Source: Nonomuraea sp. PA05 (lineage in GTDB: Bacteria; Actinomycetota; Actinomycetes; Streptosporangiales; Streptosporangiaceae). From it: a DNA stretch of 64,000 bases. The notes under the pieces are model-generated. The model saw only the letters and a program-made list of their open reading frames with translations, made no database searches and was not told the origin of the DNA. Positions within the stretch are counted from its first letter, which is position 1, and the number at the start of each line of letters is the position of its first letter. The DNA lies in the NCBI RefSeq assembly GCF_008086045.1, contig NZ_VSEY01000053.1:1-64000 (forward strand), read 5' to 3'. The translations under genes were made by a program, and so were the position numbers. This document shows positions 8,551-16,693 of this stretch, in pieces.

Positions 8551-9497
8551 CCTGGGTCGGCATGCTGATCGCCCTGGCCGGAGCGCTGGGATACGCGCTC
8601 GGCGCGGCGATGCAACAGTACGAGGTCGTGGCCGAGGGCGCCTCGCTCAGCCTGGTCAGACGCCCCCGCTGGTGGGTCGGCGGCGCCATCTCCTTCTCCG
8701 GCGCCTGCCTGCACGCCGTCGCGCTGAGCTTCGCCCCGCTGGTCGCCGTGCAGCCCATCAGCGTCGCCACGCTGGTGTTCGCCGTGCCGCTGGCCGCGTT
8801 CATGTACGGGCGCAGGCCGTACCGCGCCGAGATCCTCGGCTCCATCGCCGTGGCCGTCGGCCTGCTGTGGCTCATGCTGCTGGTGCCCGCGCACAACGTG
8901 ACCCCGGTGCTGGGCGACGGCGCGGCGGTGGTGTTCATCGCGGTGATCGCGGCGGTCGCGCTGGTCACGCAGCTCCTCGCGAGCCGCGTGCACGGGCCGG
9001 CCAAGGCGATGCTGCTCTCCGTGGGGGCGGGGGCCGTGACGGCGAGCGTGTCCACGTTCGTCCGGGTGATCGGCGGCGGGATGCAGGGCGACTGGGGGCG
9101 GCTGATCCACTGGTTCAGCCTCGCCGTGCCCGTGCTGCTGATCTGCGCGGTGGTGCTGCTGCAGCGCTCGTACGCCGTGGGCTACTTCGGCATCGCCTAC
9201 GCCGGCGTGCAGGTCATCGACCCGATCACGTCCGTGCTGGCCGGGGCCATCCTGCTCGGGGAGCCGCTGCCGACGTCGCCCTCGACGGCCGTGCCCGCCG
9301 TGCTGGCCGCCGCGCTGACCATCGGGGGAACGATCACGCTCGGGCGGCTGGCGCCCGACCATCACGCCAAGCCCGCCGCCACGCCCCGGCTGGAGCAGCG
9401 CCCGGTCGCCGTTCAGACGTCGGTCAGCGCCCAGCCTCAGCCGGTGGACGCCAGCCCAGCACCTCGTCCATCGACCGCAACATCAGATCTGGGCTGA
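8547..9497 (+). CDS. DMT-family (NIPA/EamA-like) membrane transporter
   Basis: The 316-residue protein has nine or ten hydrophobic helices. It starts WVGMLIALAGALGYALGAAM, has QPISVATLVFAVPLAAF, and its second half has YAGVQVIDPITSVLAGAILL with the LLGEPLP end motif typical of DMT carriers. A hydrophilic, Pro/Ala-rich tail follows (residues about 275-316). The substrate is unknown. The tail runs 74 bp into the convergent monooxygenase gene, so the last 25 codons are coding on both strands. The ATG has no obvious ribosome site and overlaps the stop of a possible leader peptide. Confidence 0.75.
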   Translation: MTWVGMLIALAGALGYALGAAMQQYEVVAEGASLSLVRRPRWWVGGAISFSGACLHAVALSFAPLVAVQPISVATLVFAVPLAAFMYGRRPYRAEILGSIAVAVGLLWLMLLVPAHNVTPVLGDGAAVVFIAVIAAVALVTQLLASRVHGPAKAMLLSVGAGAVTASVSTFVRVIGGGMQGDWGRLIHWFSLAVPVLLICAVVLLQRSYAVGYFGIAYAGVQVIDPITSVLAGAILLGEPLPTSPSTAVPAVLAAALTIGGTITLGRLAPDHHAKPAATPRLEQRPVAVQTSVSAQPQPVDASPAPRPSTATSDLG

Positions 9498-10572
9498 GCC
9501 TGGCCGCGGCCGACACGCCCAGGTCGCGCATCGCCACCGCCAGGGGGTTGCGCAGGCGGCTCATGCGGCACAGCGTCCAGGAGCGCCGCACGATCTTCGC
9601 GGTCCGCTCCACGCGCGCGGCGCTGTAGGCGGCCAGAGACCCATCACCCTGACCTGAGGCGTGGTGGGCGAGCACCACCGCGTCCTCGATCGCCTGGCAG
9701 GCGCCCTGCCCCAGGTTGGGCGTCATCGCGTGTGCCGCGTCCCCCACCAGCGCCACCCTCCCCCGGTGAAAGGCAACCAGCGGTTCGGCGTTGTAGTACA
9801 CGTCGTTGCGGATGATCCGCGCAGGATCGGCCGCCCGCAGCAGGGCCGGGATCGGGTCGTGCCAGTCGCCGAACCCGCGCAGCAACTCCGCGCGCTCGTC
9901 CGCGTGCGCGCCCCCCGCCGGCACCACGTCGGTCGCGTACACGTACACGACGTCGCCGGCCAGCAGGTGGATGCCGAACACCTTGCCCCGCCCCCAGCTT
10001 TCGGACCGCGGCACCGTCAGCCCGCCGCGCGGGACGAGCCCGCGCCACGCCGTCACCCCCGAGTACACGGGCCCGGGATGGGCGGGGAACAGCGCCCGCC
10101 GGGTGGCGGAGTTGATCCCGTCGGCGCCGACGACGAGGTCGGCCTCCAGATCTCCGGCGTCGGTCCGTACGAGGCCCTTGTCGGCGTCCACCTCGGAGAC
10201 GGTCGTCCCGAGGCGCAGGTGCTCGCGGCCGAGCGTGTCCGTGAGCACCTCCAGCAGGGTGGCCCGCAGCATGACCACGACCGAGTCGCCGTACTTGGCG
10301 TCCGCGACGGCCTCGGTGGTGTGGGTGAGCCAGGTGCCGTTCGCGCGGCGCAGCCCGAGCCGCCCCTCGGCGGAGGCGAGCCGCCTGACGCGGTCGCCGA
10401 CGCCGAGGACGTCGAGTGCTTTGAGGGCGTTGGCGGCGATCGCCAGCCCCGAGCCGACGGGCTCGATGACCGGCGCCCGTTCGAGCACGGTCACGCCCCA
10501 GCCCTTGCGCCGCAGCGCCGCCCCTGCGGCCAGCCCGCCGACGCCCGCGCCGATCACCACAGCCCTGGCCAT
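9424..10572 (-). CDS. FAD-dependent aromatic monooxygenase (salicylate hydroxylase-like)
   Basis: This 382-residue class A flavoprotein hydroxylase shows the FAD-binding GAGVGG (8-13) in VVIGAGVGGLAAGAALRRKG, the NADPH/FAD motif VVGADGINSATRR near 150, and the second FAD motif ALVGDAAHAMTPNLGQGACQ near 275-295. These are diagnostic of the group that hydroxylates phenolic acids or related rings. A ribosome site GGGGAGG precedes the ATG. The gene is divergent from a TetR regulator across three matching operators, so the enzyme is very likely the main target of that repressor. Whether it acts in aromatic catabolism or antibiotic inactivation is open. Confidence 0.9.
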   Translation of the reverse strand: MARAVVIGAGVGGLAAGAALRRKGWGVTVLERAPVIEPVGSGLAIAANALKALDVLGVGDRVRRLASAEGRLGLRRANGTWLTHTTEAVADAKYGDSVVVMLRATLLEVLTDTLGREHLRLGTTVSEVDADKGLVRTDAGDLEADLVVGADGINSATRRALFPAHPGPVYSGVTAWRGLVPRGGLTVPRSESWGRGKVFGIHLLAGDVVYVYATDVVPAGGAHADERAELLRGFGDWHDPIPALLRAADPARIIRNDVYYNAEPLVAFHRGRVALVGDAAHAMTPNLGQGACQAIEDAVVLAHHASGQGDGSLAAYSAARVERTAKIVRRSWTLCRMSRLRNPLAVAMRDLGVSAAARLSPDLMLRSMDEVLGWRPPAEAGR

Positions 10573-10586
10573 AACAGCCTCCCCTT

Positions 10587-10646
10587 CACTACGTCTGTAG
10601 TGTCAGCCTACTACGCCTGTAGTCCGGTCTCACTACCGCTGTAGTA
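10587..10646. promoter_or_regulatory. Three TetR-type operators with exact 22-bp spacing
   Basis: Three 16-bp near-palindromes sit in the divergent promoter region: CACTACGTCTGTAGTG (10587-10602), TACTACGCCTGTAGTC (10609-10624) and CACTACCGCTGTAGTA (10631-10646). All share ACTAC-N4-GTAGT. Their start points are 22 bp apart, about two helical turns, so bound dimers would lie on one DNA face. They cover the promoters of both flanking genes. Confidence 0.88.
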
Positions 10647-10647
10647 T
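10642..10647 (+). promoter_or_regulatory. -10 box of the tetR gene, leaderless mRNA likely
   Basis: TAGTAT lies eight bases before the GTG start codon and inside the third operator. No ribosome-binding sequence fits between, so transcription probably starts at or next to the GTG. Repressor bound to the third operator would cover this box, indicating autorepression. Confidence 0.55.
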
Positions 10648-10655
10648 CGGGTGCC

Positions 10656-11249
10656 GTGAAGCGCTCCGACCTCGTCGCCGACACGGCCATCACCCTGCTC
10701 GCCGAGCGGGGCATGCGCGGCCTGACCCACCGCGCCGTGGACGAGGCCGCGGACCTGCCGCCCGGCTCCACGTCCAACCTCGCCCGCACCCGGGCCGCCC
10801 TGCTGGAGCTGACGTTGTCGCGGCTCACCGAGCTGGAGCTGCAGGCGCTCGGCGGCGCGTACGTCAGCGACTCCTACGAGCTGGCCCACCTGCCGAGACT
10901 CATGGCGCAGGCGCTGCACGTCCAGCTCATGGACCGCCGCCGCACCCTGGCCCGCTACGAGCTGGCCCTGGAGGCGACCAGGCGGCCGGAGCTGCGCACC
11001 ATCTACGACCAGGCCGGGCGGCGCTTCCGCGACCCGGCCGTGGCCATGCTGGCGGCCATGGGCTCGGCCGATCCGGTGGCGCACGCGCGCAACCTGGTGG
11101 CGTTCGGGGAGGGGCTGATGTTCGACGCGATCGCCGGCGCCGGCAGCGTCCCCACGCCGCAGGAGCTTGAGGACGCGCTGAGCGACCTCCTGACGGGCAT
11201 GCTCCGGCCAGGCGATCAGCGGACCAGCGGCAGCACCTCGCGCTCGTAG
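10656..11249 (+). CDS. TetR-family transcriptional repressor
   Basis: The 197-residue one-component repressor has an N-terminal helix-turn-helix (VADTAITLLAERGMRGLTHR then AVDEAADLPPGSTSNLARTR, about residues 6-46), the canonical TetR placement, followed by an all-helical ligand-binding domain. It is divergent from the FAD monooxygenase, and three ACTAC-N4-GTAGT operators lie between them. This is the standard layout for an aromatic-ligand-responsive repressor controlling a detoxifying hydroxylase and itself. The start is GTG, probably leaderless. The last 34 bp overlap the convergent LLM oxidoreductase gene. Confidence 0.88.
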   Translation: MKRSDLVADTAITLLAERGMRGLTHRAVDEAADLPPGSTSNLARTRAALLELTLSRLTELELQALGGAYVSDSYELAHLPRLMAQALHVQLMDRRRTLARYELALEATRRPELRTIYDQAGRRFRDPAVAMLAAMGSADPVAHARNLVAFGEGLMFDAIAGAGSVPTPQELEDALSDLLTGMLRPGDQRTSGSTSRS

Positions 11250-12169
11250 AAGTCGAAGAACGCGTCCTGTTCCGTCCCGATCTGGTTGACGTAGACCTCG
11301 TCGAAGCCCGCGTCCACGTACTGCCTGATCGCCTGGGCGTGCACCTCGGGGTCGGGGCCGACCGGGCTGCCCGCGACGGCCTCGTCCTCGGTGACCATCC
11401 CGGCGAGCTGCTCGAAGTGCCGGGGCAGCGGCAGGAGCTGCGCGGCCTCGCCCTTGATGCCCTGCGTGGGCCACAGGCGGTGCACGGTCTTGCGGGCCGC
11501 CGCCTCGTCGGCGGCGTAGCAGGCCTTGAGCCCGCCCAGCGCGGGCTTGCCGGTGCCGCCCGCCTCGCGGAAGGCGCGTACGGCGCCGGCGTCGGGCGCG
11601 ACCGAGACGTAGCCGTCGCCCAGCCGCCCCGCCAGCGACGTGGACTTCTCGCCCAGCCCCGACACCAGGATGGGCGCCGGCTCGTCGGGCAGCGTGTAGA
11701 GCCTGGCGGTGTCCACGCGGTAGTGGCGGCCCCGGTGCGTGACCAGCTTGCCGGTGAACAGCTCCCGCATCAGCTCGATGGCCTCTTCCAGCATCTCCAG
11801 CCGCTCGCTGAGCGGCGGCCAGCGGGACTCCACGACGTGCTCGTTGAGCGCCTCGCCGGTGCCCACGCCGAGCCGGAAGCGCCCGCCGGTGAGCGCGGCC
11901 GTGGTGGCCGCGGCCTGGGCGATCACCACCGGATGCGTGCGGACCAGCGGGCAGGTCACCGCGGTGGCGATGGGCAGGGACGTGGCCTCGGCGATGGCGC
12001 CGATCACCGACCAGACGAACGGCGCCTGGCCCTGCTCGTCCAGCCAGGGGTGGAAGTGGTCGGAGATCCACAGGGCCTCGAAGCCGGCGCGTTCTGCGGC
12101 CTTGGCCTGACGCACCAGCTCCTCGGGACCGTGTTCCTCACACGACAGGAAATAACCGAAGGTCGTCAT
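11216..12169 (-). CDS. LLM-class F420-dependent oxidoreductase (FGD-like)
   Basis: The 317-residue luciferase-like TIM barrel begins FGYFLSCEEHGPEELVRQAK, the start seen in F420-dependent glucose-6-phosphate dehydrogenase relatives, with ALWISDHFHPW (the SDH motif), GRFRLGVGTGEALNEHVV and PILVSGLGEKSTSLAGRLGD. The family uses cofactor F420 to oxidise or reduce varied substrates; true Fgd cannot be told from its paralogues by eye. It is the only recognised F420 enzyme in the window. It converges on tetR with a 34-bp overlap. Confidence 0.82.
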   Translation of the reverse strand: MTTFGYFLSCEEHGPEELVRQAKAAERAGFEALWISDHFHPWLDEQGQAPFVWSVIGAIAEATSLPIATAVTCPLVRTHPVVIAQAAATTAALTGGRFRLGVGTGEALNEHVVESRWPPLSERLEMLEEAIELMRELFTGKLVTHRGRHYRVDTARLYTLPDEPAPILVSGLGEKSTSLAGRLGDGYVSVAPDAGAVRAFREAGGTGKPALGGLKACYAADEAAARKTVHRLWPTQGIKGEAAQLLPLPRHFEQLAGMVTEDEAVAGSPVGPDPEVHAQAIRQYVDAGFDEVYVNQIGTEQDAFFDFYEREVLPLVR

Positions 12170-12232
12170 GAGTTCGTCCCCTGCCCCGAAAAAATATGTT
12201 ATGCGGCGTTCGCCTGGGGCAGATGCCAGCCC

Positions 12233-12382
12233 ATGGCTACTTTGCTCTGGATCATCGCGGTAATTCTCGTCATCTCCGGGATCTATGTGATCCTGGCCCG
12301 GCGCGACCTGCTATGGGGGATCGTGCTCATCGTCCTCGGTTTCCTGGTCGGGCCTGGCGGGGTCAGCATCTTCAATGTGTAG
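12233..12382 (+). CDS. GPGG-motif small membrane protein
   Basis: The 49-residue protein is made of two membrane helices (TLLWIIAVILVISGIYVIL and LLWGIVLIVLGFLVGPGG) joined by ARRD, and it ends GPGGVSIFNV. The conserved GPGG near the C-terminus marks a family of tiny actinobacterial membrane proteins of unknown role. ATG 12233 is in frame with the hydrophobic core; an alternative upstream ATG is in another frame. It stands alone between the LLM gene and the phosphatase. Confidence 0.75.
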   Translation: MATLLWIIAVILVISGIYVILARRDLLWGIVLIVLGFLVGPGGVSIFNV

Positions 12383-12487
12383 GGGCGCGGCTCGGATTCG
12401 ACCGGTCAATCGCCCCTACCGCACCGCTGGGCCGATCCCCGAGAACGGTCCAGCGGTTTCTATCCTTTTGCTGAAATATCATTGGTG

Positions 12488-12525
12488 ACGCTCCTCGATT
12501 CCCGCCTGCCGGGAATGAGGAGCGT
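12488..12525 (+). promoter_or_regulatory. Hairpin that sequesters the ribosome site of the SpoIIE phosphatase gene
   Basis: The left arm 12488-12504 pairs with the right arm 12510-12525 in a 16-bp stem with one bulged G and a five-base loop. The right arm contains GAGGAG (12517-12522), the only ribosome site for the GTG at 12526, and the stem ends exactly one base before that GTG. Folded, the mRNA would hide its start site. It could also act as a terminator for the small gene upstream. Confidence 0.65.
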
Positions 12526-14307
12526 GTGAGTAGATTTCCGCCGTTCAGCCGCTACGAGACCGGCGCTGCCTCGGCGAGGCTCCGCGACCTGCTCGTACGG
12601 CTTCGCATGCGCATGCGCGACGAGGCCATCCTCGACGAGGCCATCGCCCGCCTCGCCACTGAGTTGAACATCCGGCCTGGCGAGGCGGCCGAGCAGCTGT
12701 CGAGGATGGCCCAGCACAGCGGCCTGGAGCTCGTCGAGGTGGCCAAGGGCATCGAACGCCCGCCCGACGAGCCCAGGCAGACACCCGACGTGCCCGTCTG
12801 GGTGAACGCCATGCTGGACGCCGTCCACGCCTCCGCGCTCTACCTCACCCCCGTCAAGGACGCCACGGGCCGCGTCGTCGACTTCCTGATCGCCGCCGCG
12901 AACCGCCACGCCAGGACGATCGCCGGACAGACCGCGTCCGAGCTGGCCGGACGCCGGCTCATGGCCGTCAGCCCCGGCGTCGCGGGCTCACGCCTGCTGG
13001 ACGACTACATCACCGTGTTCGAGACCGGCGAGCCCGTCCACCGGGAGGGGCTGGAGTTCGTCGAGGTGCTCGACTACCTGCGCTGGCCCGCCACGCTGAG
13101 CGTGCGGGCGGCCCGGGTGGACGACGGGCTGCTGGTGAGCTGGCGCACCATGGACGACGAGGAGCTGCTCGTCTCCGGCTGGGACCGCGCTCAGCGACTG
13201 GCCGAGCTGGGCTGGGGCGAGTGGAACCTGGCCACGCAGCGCACGCTGTGGACACCCCAGATGTATGAGATGTTCGGCCGCGACCGCGAGCAGGGCCCGA
13301 TGGCGCTGGAGGACCTGCCGACCGTGGTCGTGCCGGAGGACCTGCCCGTCGTCGAGGACCAGGTGCGTTCCCTGGTGGAGCACCGGGAGGCGGTCGAGAC
13401 GGAGTTCAGGATCCAGCACCGGCACGGGGTGCGGCACCTGAGCGTCTACAGCGAGCCGATCCTCGACGCCGACGGCGTCCCGGTCAAGGTGCGCTGCCTG
13501 GTGCAGGACGTGACGAAGAACCGGCGCAGGGAGCGGGCCCTGGCCGTGGCGCACGAGCAGGCCCACCGGCAGCGGCAGCGGGCCGAGGAGGAGCACCGGG
13601 TCACCGTCCAGCTCCAGGACACGATCGTGCCCATCAGGCGCGGCCTCATCCACCTGCCCGGCCTGACCGTCGGCGTGCGCTACCTGCCGGGCGAGGAGCT
13701 CATCCGGCTCGGCGGCGACTGGTTCAAGGCCCGCCTCATCCCGGACGGCAGGGTGCTGATCGCCATCGGCGACGCGATGGGGCACGGCCTGACCGCCGCC
13801 AGCATCATGCTGCAGATGCGTTCCGGGCTGGCGGGCCTGGCCTACACGCAGGCGCCCGCCGGGCAGCTCGCCACCTGGCTGAACGACCTCATCGTGCACT
13901 CCAACGAGGGCATCACCGTGACCGGCACCGCCATCATCGGCCACTTCGACCCGCAGGACTGCACCTTCCGCTGGACGAACGCCGGCCACCCGGCGCCCCT
14001 GCTGATCAGGGACGGCCGGGCCGCGCCGATCGACGGCGTGCAGGGGATGATGCTCGGCGCGTTCGACATGACCGAGTACCAGATGACGACGACGCGGCTC
14101 CAGTCGGGCGACGTCCTGCTGCTCTACACCGACGGGGTGGTCGAGCGGCGCGGGCAGGACCTGGAGGCGGGCATGGAGGCCCTGCTCCAGGCCGCGCACC
14201 TGTGCACCGACGACGACCCCGAGCAGATGATCGCCTGCCTGCTGAAGAGGCTGGGCGGCGAGGCGGCCGAGGACGACGTGTGCGTCATCGCCGTACGGGT
14301 GCTCTAG
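12526..14307 (+). CDS. ANTAR-PAS-SpoIIE protein phosphatase
   Basis: The 593-residue multidomain regulator has an N-terminal ANTAR-type helical domain (about 30-76, AILDEAIARLATELNIRPGE), two PAS-like segments (about 90-200 and 215-335, the second with the PAC-like HGVRHLSVYSEPILD), a basic linker, then a PP2C/SpoIIE domain from about 375 with GDWFKARL, GDAMGHGLTAAS (about 415) and LYTDGVVERR. SpoIIE phosphatases dephosphorylate anti-anti-sigma factors and so release sigma-B-type sigma factors; ANTAR domains bind RNA hairpins. Combining RNA binding, sensing and phosphatase activity in one chain is uncommon. Translation is probably limited by the hairpin around its ribosome site. Confidence 0.85.
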   Translation: MSRFPPFSRYETGAASARLRDLLVRLRMRMRDEAILDEAIARLATELNIRPGEAAEQLSRMAQHSGLELVEVAKGIERPPDEPRQTPDVPVWVNAMLDAVHASALYLTPVKDATGRVVDFLIAAANRHARTIAGQTASELAGRRLMAVSPGVAGSRLLDDYITVFETGEPVHREGLEFVEVLDYLRWPATLSVRAARVDDGLLVSWRTMDDEELLVSGWDRAQRLAELGWGEWNLATQRTLWTPQMYEMFGRDREQGPMALEDLPTVVVPEDLPVVEDQVRSLVEHREAVETEFRIQHRHGVRHLSVYSEPILDADGVPVKVRCLVQDVTKNRRRERALAVAHEQAHRQRQRAEEEHRVTVQLQDTIVPIRRGLIHLPGLTVGVRYLPGEELIRLGGDWFKARLIPDGRVLIAIGDAMGHGLTAASIMLQMRSGLAGLAYTQAPAGQLATWLNDLIVHSNEGITVTGTAIIGHFDPQDCTFRWTNAGHPAPLLIRDGRAAPIDGVQGMMLGAFDMTEYQMTTTRLQSGDVLLLYTDGVVERRGQDLEAGMEALLQAAHLCTDDDPEQMIACLLKRLGGEAAEDDVCVIAVRVL

Positions 14308-14311
14308 CGGA

Positions 14312-15067
14312 TCAGCTCGGGTGGGTCTGCATGTCGTCCTCGCAGTCGAGGCAGTACACGCAGTACGCCCTGCCGAGCACCGGCAGCGCCACGTTGCGCA
14401 CCCGGATCCCGCCCGGCGTCATGCCCTTCTCGCTGCCCTTGTGCGCGTGCCCGTGCAGGATCAGGTCGGCGCCCGCCGTGTCGACCGCCTCCGCCAGCAG
14501 GTAGCTGCCGAGGAAGGGGTAGATCTCGGGCGGCTCGCCCTCCAGCGTCTCCTTGATCGGCGAGTAGTGCGACAGCACCACGCGGTGGTCGGCCACGATC
14601 TCCTTCAGCGCGACCTTCCACGCCTCGGCGATGTAGCGCGTGTGGGAGACGAAGTTCTTGATCTCACGCTCGCCGAACTCGCTGGCGCACTTGCCCGCGT
14701 AGCCGCCGCCGAATCCCTTGCCGCCGACCACGCCCAGTTTCTTGTCGCCGCACTGGATCACGACGCCGTCGTCGTCGAGCACGATGACGCCCGCGTCGCG
14801 CAGCTCGCTGGCGATCTCGTACTGCAGGTCGGAGTGGTAGTCGTGGTTGCCGAGCACCGCGACGCTCGGGATCGGCAGGCCGCGCAGCTCGTCGGCCACC
14901 ACCCGGCCCTCCTCCAGGGTGCCGTGCCGGGTGAGGTCGCCCGCCAGCATGAACACGTCCGCGCGGTCCTCGATGCCTTCGAGCTTCTTCCTGTACTGGC
15001 CTCTGACGTCCTCGCCGAGGTGAATGTCCCCCACGGCGGCTATGCGAAGGTCAGTCAAGATGCTCAT
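14312..15067 (-). CDS. Metallophosphoesterase
   Basis: The 251-residue calcineurin-like phosphoesterase shows the ordered motifs AVGDIHLGE (about 11-19), MLAGDLTRHG, VAVLGNHDYHSD, VVLSHYSP and LILHGHAHKG, which supply the two-metal site. A Cys-rich end, YCVYCLDCEDD, is unusual. The substrate is unknown. ATG 15067 overlaps the end of the BON gene and is immediately after GGAGG; an in-frame TTG at 15058 has better spacing and could be the real start. The overlap suggests co-translation with the BON protein. Confidence 0.85.
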   Translation of the reverse strand: MSILTDLRIAAVGDIHLGEDVRGQYRKKLEGIEDRADVFMLAGDLTRHGTLEEGRVVADELRGLPIPSVAVLGNHDYHSDLQYEIASELRDAGVIVLDDDGVVIQCGDKKLGVVGGKGFGGGYAGKCASEFGEREIKNFVSHTRYIAEAWKVALKEIVADHRVVLSHYSPIKETLEGEPPEIYPFLGSYLLAEAVDTAGADLILHGHAHKGSEKGMTPGGIRVRNVALPVLGRAYCVYCLDCEDDMQTHPS

Positions 15068-15299
15068 CCTCCCCCGGCGCGTTCGCCTCAACGACGTTGA
15101 TCTCGTTGTGCACATGGAGCTCGGGCGCGACCTCGTGCGCCACCTGGCCGAGCCGCTCACGCTGCTCGGCGCCGCTCACCTGTCCGCGCAGGAAAAGCTG
15201 GTCGCCTCTGATGTCGACGCGAATGCCGAGCTCGTGCGTGCGTCCGTCCTCGGCCAGCGCCTGCTGGACACGGGCCGCGACGTACTGCGGAGCTTCCAT
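15051..15299 (-). CDS. Small BON-domain protein
   Basis: The 82-residue cytoplasmic protein is one BON-like unit: VAARVQQALAEDGRTHELGI, RVDIRGDQLFLRGQVSGAEQ and the ERLGQVAHEVAPELHVHNEI end, the alternating alpha-beta pattern with central G. BON domains bind phospholipids or ligands, often in secreted proteins, but no signal peptide is present here. Its 3' end overlaps the phosphoesterase start by 17 bases. Confidence 0.7.
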   Translation of the reverse strand: MEAPQYVAARVQQALAEDGRTHELGIRVDIRGDQLFLRGQVSGAEQRERLGQVAHEVAPELHVHNEINVVEANAPGEDEHLD

Positions 15300-15344
15300 C
15301 GCTCGCCTCCTTCTCTTGTCGGCGCATGCCCGTGCTCGAACAGC

Positions 15345-16370
15345 TCAAACGGCACGGATCAGCTCGATGACCGCCCGTTCCACCGGGCCCGCCGTGGCGA
15401 GCTGCCCGAAATCCGCGTCCGCCCCCAGCTCGGTCAGCGCCGCCGCGATCGTTCTGTCCTGGTCGTACGCCTCCACCACGCGCGGATCCACGTACGACGC
15501 CCGCGCCACCGTCGGAGTGTTGCCCAGGTACTCCGAGACCTCCCGCATCACCCGGGTGACGGCGCGCTTCTTGCTGGTGACGCCCTCGCGCGCCGGCCTG
15601 GACACCGCCAGCCCCACCGCCGCCAGGACGGTGGCGTGCCAGGTGCGGAAGTCCTTGGCCGTGACCTCGTAGCCGATGATCTCGCGCAGGTAGTCGTTGA
15701 TGTCCTCGCTCCTGATGTCGCTCCACCCGCCGGCGTGCCGGTAGCGCAGCAGCTCGCCGTCCACGCGCAGCGCCTTCAGCGAGCGCAGCACCTTGCACGC
15801 GTCCGGGTCGGCCACCTCGACCTCCCGCGACACGTCGCCCTTGGCCTGGTAGGCGCAGGTGACGACGCCGCCCTTGCAGGTGACGTGCTCCATCCTGAGC
15901 GTGGCCAGGCCGTAGGTGTCGTAGCTCTCCCCGCCGATGCGGAAGAAGCCGATGTCGAGCAGCCGGGCGGCGGCGGCCAGCACCCGCTGCCTGGTCAGCC
16001 CTCTCCCCTGGAGCTGGTCGTCCACCGTCTTCCTGAACGCCGGCAGCCGCTCGGCCACCTCCAGCACCCGGTCGAACTTGGCCCGGTCCTGCTGCTCCCG
16101 CCACACGTCGTGGTAGCGGTACTGCCGCCGGCCCGCGGAATCCGTCCCCACGGCCTGCAAGTGGCCCTTGGGTGAGGTGCAGATCCACACGTCCCGCCAG
16201 GCAGGCGGGATGGCCAGCGCCTTGATCCGGGCGAGCGTCGCCGGGTCGCGCAGCGGCCGGCCGTCGGGGCCCTCGTAGCTGAACCCGCGCCCGCGCCGCC
16301 GCCGCACGATGCCCGGCTCGCTCTGGTCGCTGGGGTGCAACTCGTCGCTGCGTCGATCTCGCTCGGACAC
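15345..16370 (-). CDS. DNA topoisomerase IB
   Basis: The 341-residue protein resembles the bacterial poxvirus-type topoisomerase IB, which relaxes supercoils through a 3'-phosphotyrosine link. Visible: the N-terminal domain (GRGFSYEGPDGRPL, IPPAWRDVWICTSPKGHLQA), the catalytic core RIGGESYDTYGLATL, the KDFRTWHATVLAA segment supplying Arg and His, and ASYVDPRVVEAY with the nucleophilic Tyr near the C-terminus. The start is GTG 16370; a sigma-B-like promoter ends 11 bases upstream, so the mRNA may be nearly leaderless. It is divergent from a small membrane protein. Confidence 0.9.
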   Translation of the reverse strand: MSERDRRSDELHPSDQSEPGIVRRRRGRGFSYEGPDGRPLRDPATLARIKALAIPPAWRDVWICTSPKGHLQAVGTDSAGRRQYRYHDVWREQQDRAKFDRVLEVAERLPAFRKTVDDQLQGRGLTRQRVLAAAARLLDIGFFRIGGESYDTYGLATLRMEHVTCKGGVVTCAYQAKGDVSREVEVADPDACKVLRSLKALRVDGELLRYRHAGGWSDIRSEDINDYLREIIGYEVTAKDFRTWHATVLAAVGLAVSRPAREGVTSKKRAVTRVMREVSEYLGNTPTVARASYVDPRVVEAYDQDRTIAAALTELGADADFGQLATAGPVERAVIELIRAV

Positions 16371-16380
16371 GCAGGGCGGG

Positions 16381-16405
16381 CTACCCCCGACGTTAGGCGG
16401 CAAAC
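16381..16405 (-). promoter_or_regulatory. Sigma-B/sigma-F-type promoter of topoisomerase IB (GTTT-N15-GGGTAG)
   Basis: On the minus strand GTTT (16405-16402) is followed after 15 bases by GGGTAG (16386-16381). The GTG of topoisomerase IB is ten bases further on. This is the same architecture as the site before the PRC-barrel gene. Confidence 0.55.
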
Positions 16406-16425
16406 GGTACGGGCAGGTGAGCCAC

Positions 16426-16686
16426 ATGTCTGACAACGGAGAATGGCGCGAGGGACGGGACCACAGAGGCCATGCCATGGTGCCCGCCACCCCGCGTGAC
16501 TACATGCACGTACGGGTGGGCTCCTTCATCTTGGTGTTCCTGTTCGCGTTCGCGGTGCTGGGGCTCCTCACCGGAGCGCCGGTCCTGACGGGCATCGCCG
16601 TCGTGCTGGCCATCGCCACGGTGGTCGACATGACGCTGGCCGTACGGCGCCAGAAGCACCGCGGCACTGACGGAGAGGCGGGCTGA
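16426..16686 (+). CDS. Small two-helix membrane protein, unknown function
   Basis: The 86-residue protein has a polar N-terminus (MSDNGEWREGRDHRGHAMV), two adjacent membrane helices (VGSFILVFLFAFAVLGLL and GIAVVLAIATVVDMTLAV) and a basic tail (RRQKHRGTDGE). I do not recognise the family. AGGTGA lies five bases before ATG 16426. The stop is 7 bp before the SDR gene, so the two are probably co-transcribed. Confidence 0.6.
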   Translation: MSDNGEWREGRDHRGHAMVPATPRDYMHVRVGSFILVFLFAFAVLGLLTGAPVLTGIAVVLAIATVVDMTLAVRRQKHRGTDGEAG

Positions 16687-16693
16687 TCACGAC

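Noticed and set aside
12488..12525. Classical ANTAR tandem-hexaloop RNA element
   Set aside because: There is only one hairpin and its loop has five bases. It is kept as a start-site-masking hairpin instead.
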